A DNA stretch of 64,000 nucleotides from Colius striatus. Lineage: Eukaryota; Chordata; Aves; Coliiformes; Coliidae. Below the pieces are notes generated by a model. That model did not search any database. It saw only the letters and a program-made list of their open reading frames with translations, and was not told where the DNA came from. Below are positions 13,453 through 24,393 of this stretch, piece by piece. The DNA is taken from positions 6,104,915-6,168,914 of the forward strand of contig NC_084771.1 in NCBI RefSeq assembly GCF_028858725.1, given 5' to 3'. Numbering within the stretch: position 1 is the stretch's first letter; the number at the start of each line of letters is the position of its first letter. A program made the translations under genes and the position numbers.

Positions 13453-16400
13453 AGTGAAGCTTTGCTGTCTTTCAGGATCACTTCTTTTGCAGGTAGTAGT
13501 GACCTACAGTAAATAGAGGCTCTGAGATGCTGACAAATAGCAAGGGAAGTTTCTGGTATGGTTTTCTTCATTGAACTATTTAGAAGGGACTTTGCTGGGG
13601 ACCAGCGTCCTCTGAGGAGGACTTTATTCTTCAGCTCCTCATGAGGCATGGTGGTGTTCTTGTCCCACAGAGTTGCTCTGGGGGAAGGAAAATAGATGAG
13701 CAATGCTGGGCTGTGGAGTGCTACATTGCAGGATCCACAGGTGCCCTGAAGGGAAAGGAGAATAATAGAAAGCTCCTGTGGCATTATGTAGTTGCCTTTA
13801 TAGAAGAAGTAAACCCTAAAAGTGTGCTGCATCTGAATGTCTAATGTAGAGGAAATCAAACTGCAAGCCATGTCCCTCTGCTCCAGGCTTGCTGGAGAGG
13901 CTGGTGAGTGGTAGTATGACCAAGCACCAATTGCCTTCAAATAAGTGGAAAACCACCTCTAAGGCAAGTACAGCTGACAGGTGATCTGCTGGAAGAATAT
14001 CAGCAGCAGTGAGAGTCCAGGCACATAAGGTTAAGACTCAGAGTTAAGTGTTTGCTAGTTCATTTTCCCAGGGGAAAGTTTGTAGTTTTGCCACAGGAGT
14101 AAAAGGAACACCCTAACCCTTAATTGAATTTACTGACAACCACAGCTACACCATACTTATCAAATTTTCAATCTGTCAGATTAATTTGGAATGAGACCTT
14201 CTAAGATGAAGATGAATTGGCCAGAAAAAGAGCCCTTTTTTTTTCCCCTCTGCGTACAACAGTCACCATGTCTTCACAGGACATTTCACTGAAGGGGAAA
14301 TTTCTACTTACCTCAGCAGAAACTGTAACAAGCAGAGGAAAGACCAGCAAAAGAAACATCTCCCTGCAAGAAAGAGCCAAGGAGGTTCAACAAAATGTGG
14401 ATATTAATGATTTAATAATGATTGCCATATCGTTGGCAGGCATCAGTGAAACACAAGCATCCATCATCTGGCCTGGGGCTACCACAGAGCTAATGCTCAC
14501 AGTTCCATGTCCTGTACACAGTGTACTCAGATGTGCAGCCTTGAAGCATAACTAGGAGCTTTTTGTATTTTCTAAAGTGTTTAATTACTAACTTTAATTC
14601 TTGCCTGGTTTTGGTTGGTTTGTTTTCTACCATGAGGGGATGATAAAGAAGAGATCTTTCACACAGCACCACGTGGATAACTACTGTGTGGCTGCTTCTG
14701 CTACTGATGAAGTCAGTACAGTTGTGGATGAAGAAGGAGTACCCAGATGAAAGACCTGACAGAGAGAAAGGAATGTTTTCTCATTTTTCACACAAGATAA
14801 GAGGAGTGTGTATCTATATGGGAAGGTAAGTCTTGGGGCAGAGACATGAGGTAATGGAATGTTATGACTGTGGAAAGCAAAGAAAGTCTTGCCCAGACTT
14901 CTGAATCTCAAGATCCTCTGAGGCTTCCTGTTATTCATCAGCTTCTCAAAACACACAAGTTCCTACATGCAAACCAATTACAGAGGCAGCACTGATGTGT
15001 TCTCCTGTATGCTGAAAAGACTAGAAGAGGTGATAAAATGCCTTCACTTGAAAGGAGGGGCCATCACATCAAAGGGACAGACTGAGGAACATCAGCATCT
15101 GCAACACACAGATGGTGACTGTGGAGGGTCCTTTACTGTCTGCTAGAGCTGCTCCAAGGATCCCTATCTATCCCTGTGACTAATGAGGGGTCTCCAGTAG
15201 CAAGCTTGGAGTGTTTTGTCCTTTCTCTGCTAGTTTATGCAGAAAAACAGGGAAAAAAAGAAATCCTGTGAGCTCCTCTGAGCACTTCAGCTGTTTCCCC
15301 ATTTACACTTGAAGGCCGAGATTTGTGTCCCTGGTGAGGTCTCAGAGGACTTGTGGGCAGGGCTTCCCCATGTCCAGGGAGAGCATCACTCTTTCTGGTG
15401 TGCAGGGGAAGCGGTGACTTCTTCTGTGTGTTTGGTATCTCCAGATATCACCATAAAGCTCCAGATTTTCATTTTCCATATCCTTCCCGTGGTTAAAAAC
15501 AGACACATATTCGTGTTTTAAAAGTACAGAAATGGACCATGCTGGTAGATATTTGACTACACAGCTGTGCAGCAGCTGCTGCTGAGTGGCACATCCTGCA
15601 TTCACCCTTTTTCAGGAGCAAAGTGAGTCATTGTGCTTTGGCTAAAGCAAAGCATTTCATTGGAGAGCCCTGGAACGAAAGTGAGGACATGCTGCTGATG
15701 TGCTCTGCAGCATCTCCTGATGACTTGCTCCTCCTTGTGCCCAGCAGGAAAGCTGGGCAAGAAGAGAAGCTTGTCTTATAACCTTCCATCCTTCTTGACA
15801 GAGAAACTATGAGCTGTGCTACTTGGTAAGTTTAACACAGACATTTGCAGTCTCCTTTGAGCAGTGTTCATTCACCTGAAAGTTCAACTGAGGCTCTGTC
15901 TGGATTCAAACATCTTTTGGGTGAGTAGAGGATACAAACAGACAAATCCTGTTGGTGTAGCTGACCTTGGGGATTTTTATTGCCTTATTAAGACACCACA
16001 CACAAAGGACAGAACTGAAACCACAGTCTCAGTTAAAATTTAGCTACTCTGTTAATTGAGTTGAGGAAGCCTGGCTTACATCCTAAGCTGCTGGCATCCT
16101 GCATGGCTATAAGAATATTCCCAGTCCTTTTACTGGAGAAAGCAAATAACATCACTGTCATACTGACACATGGCTCAGCACATTACAGGAGGGGGAGAAA
16201 GCCTGTAATTTTATAACATAGTATAAATGTTGTGGTGAGGTTGGCCCTACATGCTGGATCTCTGCCATGCTTTCCAGGGCACAGGATGAACAAGGACCAG
16301 TTTTTGTGGCAGTTGCAACAAAAATAAAAGAGAAATTCTCATGAATGGGGAGAAGGGAAAGCAATTTTCATGTAATTGATATCGTGAAGCTCCTCAGAAA

Positions 16401-19124
16401 TCCTTCACTTTTAGGACTCTTTCAACAAAGAAATGTCAGGTTTTTAGATCCTCTCACACAACACAGTCACATAGTAGTATCACTAACTGTTGTGATAGAG
16501 TTTTTATCTATAGATCTGTCTAAACCAACTCTTTCTGCTTAGCTTGAGAATCCTATGCTTCACCTGAAGCCAGCCTGTGCCACAGCACCAAGGGGAATGT
16601 TGAGCAGCAACTGCAAAGCAACAGCTCAGCTGAAGGTGCTCTTTCTCTTCCTTTGGGAGTGGGTACTTCCACCACAAAGCCCAATGTTTTAGGAAGCAGA
16701 GAGACACAGTTCCGAGACGTCTAGGAGAAGCTGACAACTGTATTTCTGTCTTTTTTTTCTGGAGCACAGAAACAGTTTTAATTCTTGCTTCTCTACAGTG
16801 ACCTAACAAAACATTGTCCCCTTAGGCATGTGCTTTGCCTGGTCAGCCAAACAGCATTTTACCTGATTGATCTTCATTCCTAGTTTGTCTGGCTACATGG
16901 TGTGGGCACAGCTGGTTTATAGGTGTTTGAACTCTGGTGGCTATTCACTTGCACCAATGACTACTTCAGGGGGCTGCATTTGAAGGCAGCAGCTGTTCTT
17001 TCTACCTTCTCTTTTAAGTTTTGCACCTGCAGACAAATATGCAAAGCCCTTGATTTTATCTCACATTTTCAGAATGACCTTTAACAGCAGCCACAAAAAG
17101 CAGGGGCAAATAAAAATTAAATACATGTCTTTCTTCCAGCTGCTTTATTTTTACTTATCTATCATCAATACATCAGTTTTAGGTAAAAATAAAACCTCAG
17201 AACATTCTCTTTTACTAAGGGAAAACAAAATCATGCAAATAACCATGACATTAAAAATGTACATTTAAGTCTCTCCTTTGCCACAGTTTGGAGAAGTTTC
17301 TACAACCTGGGCAAGTCCTTTAATATCAGATATGGGAATGGGAGTCCTAGAAGTACTTGGTTGAATCTGTTGGAGTTTGACTGGTCCACTAATAACTTAT
17401 TAAAGGCTTTCTACTCTCTTTTGCCAGTTGCTCACAGTGCCTGGACAAATACTTCCTCAGCTCTGTTTATAAAGGCAAGAGGTCTGCCAGGATCTGCTTG
17501 GAGCCAGAAAACTTTGACTTCTAATTCAATTTGAAGGAATTTGAGACTTTGAGACCTCACCAAAATGAGGACTGTATCTCATAAATTGGGTTATTTTCAG
17601 AACAGAGAATTTGCATTCATGTCCCTGAATGGGCTTTGGAAGTACTTTACCCCTGTTCTGTCCTTTCAAGGATTTAACATTAGTAATAGGTGATGTAATT
17701 GTATTGTTACAGGTCTGCCAAGAACAGCAGTGTTTAGGAGAGGTTCTCAGATCTGGGGAGAGGAAGAGTTTACAGTCAGTGTGCACTCATGCATACAAAT
17801 AATGATAACAATTCTATTTTCACTGTCATTCTCAGCCATTTCTGATGGACCACAGCCATAGGACTGAGAAGTAATGTCACTTCTATAACTATCAGTCTTT
17901 TCAGGTATCCTTTTCAACTATGTGGGGCTTTGGGGTTTTTTTCATTTGTTTCCAACTCTGCAAGATGAAGGTAAAATGCAGCTCAATGCTTTTCTGAAAT
18001 AATGATACAAGATCCCAAGGGCCAGTACTAAAGCAGCTGCAGAACTGTGAGTTTCCCATCAGCAGGTGTATCACTGGGAACAGAATACAGACAGCATCAC
18101 TCTGCTGCCATCTGACCCCATGTTGGATAAGACTGCTGTATAATGTAACAGCTTAGGCAACCTGATTGCCAGGCAGCAGAAATTACTTCTACAACAGAAG
18201 GAAAGATACGTGGGTATGGCCATAATCCAGTCCCATAGCAAAGGACTCTTTCTTTCTTATTCTCAATGGATAATATTAGTCTCAAAGCCAAAGGGGAATG
18301 TTTCACACCAGGCTCTTGTGAAGAATTTACTGGAGACTTGTGTTTCCTCCTGCTTCTTCTGTGCTCACCTGTAAGCAAGGTATGGCTAAGATCCTGCTAC
18401 TGGGAGTCTCTTTTGAAGGAAAGGGGTTGTCATCCCTGAGCTAGTGGGCATAAAGTATTACAGTTGACATTGCATAAAAACCACATCCTTGTTACCAGTG
18501 GACATTACTCAAGCCATAAAACCTATGCATGGTTCTGTACTCCATAAAGCATGTCTCCAGATCATCCAGAGAACAACTGTTTTCCCAGTGTAATTGTATG
18601 TGTGAAGTGGAGAGGCACATTTAATGTTTGTAGCACAATCCCTTGTTATTCAGACTGATGGATATCTCTTCCCCCTCTGATCTCAGTGCACTGCAGCCCT
18701 CACTATATCCCATCCTGCCTAGAGGTGAGCATGCCAACCTCGAAACCTGCTCTGGTGATACAAGATATTGCCTGGTTGCATTTGTTCTAGCTACTGTCTT
18801 GCTTTCAGTAGTGCCTGTGAGCACAGCAAGAGAACATGGTTTTTTCTATGTTGCCTGCTGTGCCTCAGAGCTGCCTGGCTGTCCCTGCTAGGTGCCTGCA
18901 GAGCCACAGGACAAACCCACTCCAGGGGCCAAAATGTAATGGGGATAATGGCAGGTAGAGTTCATGCCTATGCCTCAGCCCTAACTGGTTTTCCCATATA
19001 GGTGCAGGTAAATTCCTTAGAGAATCAGATAGGGAAGATAAACCCTAGCACCTAGCACAGAATAAAAGCGGAAGATCTCACATAACCCTAGATGAATCGT
19101 TTAGTTGAATGGTTGGATATTCTC
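13453..19124. other. intergenic, no gene seen
   Basis: AT-rich non-coding DNA with only short open frames and no nameable repeat. No conserved exon was recognised. Confidence 0.55.
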
Positions 19125-19500
19125 CTGGTTTCAGCTAGGATACAGTTACTTTTCTTCCTAATAGCTGTTACAGGGCTGTATTTTGGTTTTATGCTGAAGA
19201 GAGTGTTGTTAACAGAGGGAAGTTTTGGTTACTGCTAAGCAGTGCTTGCAAGCATCAAGGCTATTTCTGCTTCTAACCTTGCCCTGGCAGAGAGTAGGGT
19301 GAGGATGCTGATGTGTGCACAAGAAGCTGGGAGGGAGCATGGCCAGAACAGCTGATCCAAATTAGCCAAAGGGCTATTCCACCCCATATGACATCATGCA
19401 CAATATATAAACAGGGGGAAGTTAGATGGGAGGGGTGGATCACTGCTTGGGCATTAGTCAGCAGCTGGTGAGTGATTGCATTGGGCATCACTTGTCTCAT
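19125..19500 (+). mobile_element. endogenous retrovirus LTR fragment
   Basis: The segment starts TGGTTTCAGCTAGGATACAG and continues through an AGTGCTTGCAAGCATCAAGG block, a GACAGCTGATCC-like block (here GAACAGCTGATCC), a CCATATGACATCATGC stretch, a TATATAA box at 19404-19410, and GTGATTGCATTGGGCATCAC. This order matches a widespread avian ERV LTR family that I recognise from many bird genomes; the exact family name is not asserted. The 3' part of the LTR is missing and no internal viral genes are adjacent, so it is a truncated solo LTR. Confidence 0.75.
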
Positions 19501-22500
19501 CCAGAGGGAGTAAGTGACTTCTGGTGCTTCATTACCAGCTCAGCTGGAACCATGACAGATATAAACGTAGAAACATCTCCAGTTTGTTACAGTTTTCCTG
19601 GGCACATAAAGCAGTCCAGTTGTTCTGTCTTTGCTGAAGATCTTTCTCTTGGAAAACTTCTGGTATTAATGAGGAAAAGTTACCTCCCCTTTGTGACAAA
19701 ACCTTTTGGTAAAGGTAGAAAGTGCTTTGTGGTTTATCTCAGCTAAACAATACTGTGACATTTTAGCTAATAATCTAGTGTGAAGTTAGTTAGATGTGAC
19801 TCTTTTTTTTGCACACATGATCAAGTTACAGTTGAGGAACTGATTTTCATCAAATGAAAAGTTAGAAGTCCTCTCAATTTAATTGTTGTTTTACTGTTTT
19901 ATCCTGTTATAGTGGCAAATAAATTGTATAACTTTTCATTACCTCTCCATCTTCCTGCCCCACTGAGAGAGCTACACTTACCAAAAAAAGGATACTGAGG
20001 TTTATTTCGTGCTGGAAGATAGTAACAGAAAAAGTAAATTTTTTCAAACTCAAAGCTACTGACTTCAAAGCCAGGGTATTTTATCTTAAATATTGACTAA
20101 ATGCAATGCACTTCAGGTATTTCACAGTGCATGTGAGACTTCTAAGCTCCATTAGCTAATAGGGGTGTCTTAGCTCTTTGCTCTAACTTATCCTGGGATG
20201 TAGAGCAACAGGATCCCAACAGGGAATGTAGCCTGGTAATGCCCGTATAAATAGTTTCTTTGCTAACCCAAAAATTAAAGTGACTTTAGTTCAACTTCCA
20301 CAATAGCTGTTGGCCAATTATACAACATGCTCCATGCTATGCATTACAAGTTGGGCTTTTGGCCTGGACTATCACAATGAGTTCGGCAATCCATGCATTT
20401 CACGTTTTGTGAAATGTATCTCTCTGGGATGTAGGTGTTCACAAAACAGATAAATAAAGAGAATTTATAGTATTGCCAGAGCCAAGAACATCAAGAAACT
20501 GAAAGAGGAAGGGTTGGGTAGGAACAGCTAACATCTTTAATTACATCAACTGACATCACTGGAAAAAAACAATGTTCCAGCACAGAAGTCCTTATTCAGC
20601 AAAAGAGATTGCAAGTCCCTAGAATTGTCTTTATTTGCTCAAGCTCTATCATATGGTGTAATAAAAGATGCTACTGCTCCCTACAAATGCCTGTTCTATA
20701 GCAACTGACCCTTCACACTGCACATCCCATCACAAATGTCATACAGGCTATCCCAGCCATGGCAAACCATGACTTGAAACAATGCCCTGTCTCACTGATG
20801 CTCCTTCTTCTATACCATCGCCTCTGCAGCTAAGCTCTAACCACATTTACCGATTCTAAGCAAGTGTTCAACAGCTTCAAAGCCAATGCAGCACAGTGCT
20901 GCTAGTTTGTTGCCAAGAAATCTCAAAAGCCATAGCCTTGGGGTCAAATGTCACTTCTGCAAGATCAGACCCTGTAACCTGGGCCTGTCACTGGCCCTGG
21001 TAACTATGGTCCCTTCCCTGCCCAGGCTCCATTTCTGATCATTTATTTGATATCTTCCTTTTTGAAACAGCACCATGGAAACAAACCTTGATTTAAAAAA
21101 ATATTCACAAGCAGATGGTTTGGTTTTAAACATCATCTTTTCAGGTTTCACCTTTCTAGCTCTGCACGTTGGGGGAAATTCTTTTTCTCCATCTGCCACT
21201 AGATGGTATTGCTTCAGCAGGCACCTTCCCGGCTGCTCAGCACCCTTGCTGAGATGCAGACACCCAGAAAAGCTGGAGCCTCGGTGCTCCTGTGTTGCAG
21301 ATCACCCCGTCAGAGCAGGATCTGTCTTCAGGCTGCATTTCAAAATGTGCTCACTACACCAAATGAGCCCAAATGAACTGAGTTCCGCAGTTAGACAATG
21401 AGATGCATTTTCATGTTGCTTTTCATCTTTTACAGGCAGGCTGCAAGGCAATTCAAAAGGATCAAATGCCACATAAATGAAGCTGAGGAGGAAAAGAAAA
21501 TGCTCCAAGCACCTCGAGGTGCATGGCTAGAGTTACAAGAGTTACCACATTAACAGACTTTCTCAATGCATTTGCTAGACAAATAGGAATCCCTTCACCA
21601 TCAGGCACCCCTCTCCACAGAGCTCACTGCTGGGAGCTGGGACAATGTCCTAGGAAGAGCATCTATTCACGACAAGCTTTATTTTTTTATATTCTTCAAG
21701 CATCCCCTGGTGATTATTGTTGAGAACAACATCTTAGAATGGCAGATCTTTGGTCTCAGCCTAATTGGTAACTTCTTGTGCTTTGCAGTACAGTTTCTGC
21801 TTAAGGAAAATTTCCTCCCTGCTCTATAATCCAGAAGGTAAAACAGGTCTGTGGTCTGTCTGAAATTTCAGACTACTTGGCATATAAAACCTGAAGGAAA
21901 CAGACAAGACTTTGTGTGTTCCAGATCTTTCAAAATATCTGACAAGAAAAAAAAAAGGTGCAAATAAAAAGCTTTTTTTCTGACAGTTGCAAGATTTTTG
22001 TAATGGCTTTGTATTTCCTTTATGTGCTTATGAAAAAAAAGCAGTTAAACATGCAAGAAATCATTCAGCAAAACTGCTATTAGTCAAGCAGATGAAAGCA
22101 TCCTTGTGTCAAGATATTAAGTAATTTTATATTAAAAATTAATGACTTGGGCTGTTAAACCTTGAGTGATTTGCTACTTTCTAATGATTGATATGTATCT
22201 TTATGGTAAGTTTATATGATGTGAGACTTATTCCACTTTAATGTTTCCTTGTTTTGTTGGTTTGTTATTAAACTGTCCTATGTCATTGTTTTTCCTACTG
22301 GGGAAACAAACAGTAAAGTCAAACCACAAGCGGAAAGATCATCACTTATCTAATGATTCAGTGTTCCCTGAATCTACACTCATATTCTTTAGTCATCTGA
22401 TTTATATCTTAACTATGCACTGATTGTTTTTTGCCACATTATTTTTGTTTGTTGAGTAATCCATAAATAGAGAAAGCCTACTCACACATTTGAGTCTGTG

Positions 22501-24100
22501 AGTGGCTAGCCACAGTTTAATTAGATGATTTTAGGAACCAGTTTGATGTTTTAAGCTTGTGTTGCACAGCAAAACTTCCTCTATCTCTATCCAACTAGGT
22601 ATGGGCTACAAGGCTCTAGTTTCACACCAGTCCCCTTCTGCCCTCCTCATGCAAAGAATTTCTCTTGTTGGCTCAGGCAGCAGTGAAACCAAATGAGAGG
22701 AGGGCTGTCCTGTTATAAGAGCATAAAGTTGGTTGGTTTATAGTGAAAGTTTGTCCATGAGAGCCAGACCTTTCTCTGTAAACACCGAATAGCCTGGATT
22801 GTGCTGCAGCTTATCAAACAGGAATGAGCCACTGGCTGTTTGTCACAGATACTGGAGAAAACATAATTAAAGGTCTCAGTATTCACAATCAGAGGGGTGA
22901 AAATCCCTTTCCTCCCACCTCTACACACTATAGTTGCTGATGCAGAGTAGTGTCCACTGTCTCTAGACCAGACAAGGTAAACTCACTTTGAGTAAGCTCC
23001 AAGAGAGCAGAAATTACCAAGAGCAAAGTGTTTTATTTCCTGATCTTACTGCTTGCAACAAAAACAGCCCTCTTATATTTCTTCTTTTCCATGGTTACAG
23101 GTAGCAGGATGCCACACTGGCATGTGAGGAAAAAGAAGAGGCCACTGTGCCATGCCATGTGTGATATGGCACTACAACAAGGAGCAGGGCAGAGGCCACA
23201 GTGCTGGGCTGCTACGTGTTTGCACGCTGCAGGAAAACATGAGAAAAGAGTCGTATTTGGAGACAGTGACTCACACAATCCAGATTTGGCATGGCTGAGT
23301 GGTAAGGCAGCAATGTGGTTTTAGCATAAAAAGAGCAAATATGTTACTGCTGTGGTATATGATATTCAGTTAAATGGCAACTTCAATTAAAGAGCTTTCA
23401 GAGCTATTGTTTGGAAGCTTGAAATGCTTTGTGTTCCTGCTAGAGCTGCTCATTGAGTATAAACAATCGGCTCCCCTGAAAATGAGACTGATTCATAGCA
23501 AAGAGAATGTAACACTCTGGTCTTATGTTGAAAAGCTGGACTCAAGTCTATCTCTTGGCGACTATTTAAGCAGAGTAGCTCCAACAGGAATGTGAATTAG
23601 CAGCTTAAACTGAGTGTTATGGTGAAAATGCTTAGTGCTCAGCCAGGAGAGTGAAATCTGACTGAGTCGTTTGTCTCGCATTCACAGCACCAATTGCTTA
23701 CCTTGAGGATTGTTTCTCTCAGATTTTCATCAGAAATTTTATCTTTGGTTGGTGAAGGAATTTTACTTTAGTGCTAGGAGAGCAGGAAACCTGTAAGAGG
23801 ATAAAACTCCCTCCTAACAGGACAACATAGGAAAACTTTGCAGTTTCCCTCTAGAGAATGCTTTAGCCTTTGCCTGTGGGGTTTGTTTGTTCAGTTACAT
23901 GTTTTGTACTGGTGCATTCATCAAAACGTCTCACCAGGATCTGGGTTTTTTGGCCAGACCACTGCCATTTGCTGCAAACCCTCGACCTTCACCCAACACA
24001 CCCAAGCTTGGTGAGCTGGGCTGGTGACACTTCGCATCTCTCTCAAGGAAAGCACTCGTAAGCGAGATTGTGCTACAGTTCCACAACTCGTGGTGAGATG
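19501..24100. other. intergenic upstream of VMA21
   Basis: Non-coding DNA between the LTR fragment and the VMA21 CpG island. It contains the upstream copy of a dispersed repeat (19858-20106). Nothing else could be named. No divergent gene was recognised on the - strand next to the island. Confidence 0.55.
19858..20106. repeat. dispersed repeat, copy A
   Basis: This stretch matches 27387-27611 in the same orientation. Shared blocks are TTTTATCCTGTTA, AGTGGCAAATAA, CTTCCTGCCCCA, GTGCTGGAAGATAGTAACAG, TCAAACTCAAAGCT, CCAGGGTATTTT and TCTTAAATATTGA. The strongest match starts at about 19897. Differences are scattered substitutions and small indels, so the duplication is old. The family is not recognised: it lacks CR1 features and obvious terminal inverted repeats. 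Confidence 0.85.
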
Positions 24101-24230
24101 TGGCGGGATATTTTTCCCTGCACACTGTCCGAGCACACCAGAAGCGAAGGGCTGCCGCCCCGACCCCGCGCTGGCAGGCGATGCTCGCCGCTCGCCGCCC
24201 GCCGCCTGCGGCCGCCCGCAGCAGGCCGCG

Positions 24231-24244
24231 ATTGCCATGGAGAC
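24231..24244 (+). promoter_or_regulatory. RFX X-box-like site
   Basis: ATTGCCATGGAGAC resembles the two half-sites of an RFX X-box separated by two bases; the left half fits better than the right. Its central ATG is also the upstream ORF start, so the resemblance may be fortuitous. Confidence 0.3.
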
Positions 24245-24338
24245 GGCGGCGCCGCCGGGCTGCGCATGCGCCCGCCCTGCGTCAGGCTTCCGGCATCCCA
24301 GAAGCTTCGGGCGAGCGGGGGCGCGCAGGGCGGGCTGA
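24237..24338 (+). CDS. upstream ORF overlapping VMA21 start
   Basis: An ATG in strong start context (GCC before, G after) opens a 33-codon frame, offset by two bases from the VMA21 frame. Its TGA stop shares its A with the VMA21 ATG (TGATG at 24336-24340). The VMA21 ATG has C at -3 and so a weaker context. If the transcript starts upstream of 24237, most scanning ribosomes should translate this peptide first, and VMA21 would depend on leaky scanning or reinitiation. The predicted peptide starts METAAPPG and is rich in Arg, Ala and Gly; it resembles no known domain. Whether the mRNA includes it is not shown by the sequence. Confidence 0.45.
   Translation: METAAPPGCACARPASGFRHPRSFGRAGARRAG
24261..24272 (+). 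promoter_or_regulatory. NRF1-like site
   Basis: TGCGCATGCGCC matches the palindromic NRF1 consensus (YGCGCAYGCGCR) at all but the last position. It lies 66 bases upstream of the VMA21 start codon. NRF1 sites are common in housekeeping CpG-island promoters. Confidence 0.6.
24287..24293 (+). promoter_or_regulatory. ETS/GABP-like site
   Basis: CTTCCGG is the reverse complement of the CCGGAAG ETS core and lies 14 bases after the NRF1-like site. The pairing of NRF1 and ETS motifs is typical of housekeeping promoters. It is a short motif, so chance remains possible. Confidence 0.45.
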
Positions 24339-24393
24339 TGGAGCGCTACGGAGAGGCGGCGTTCGGCGCGGTCCCTGCGCCCGAGTTCAGGCC
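24338..24393 (+). CDS. VMA21: VMA21 coding exon 1
   Basis: Encodes residues 1-18 and two bases of codon 19 (MERYGEAAFGAVPAPEFR, then Pro completed by exon 2). The donor is GCC|GTAAGT. The ending PEFR matches the family; the preceding residues are the fast-evolving part. Confidence 0.93.
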
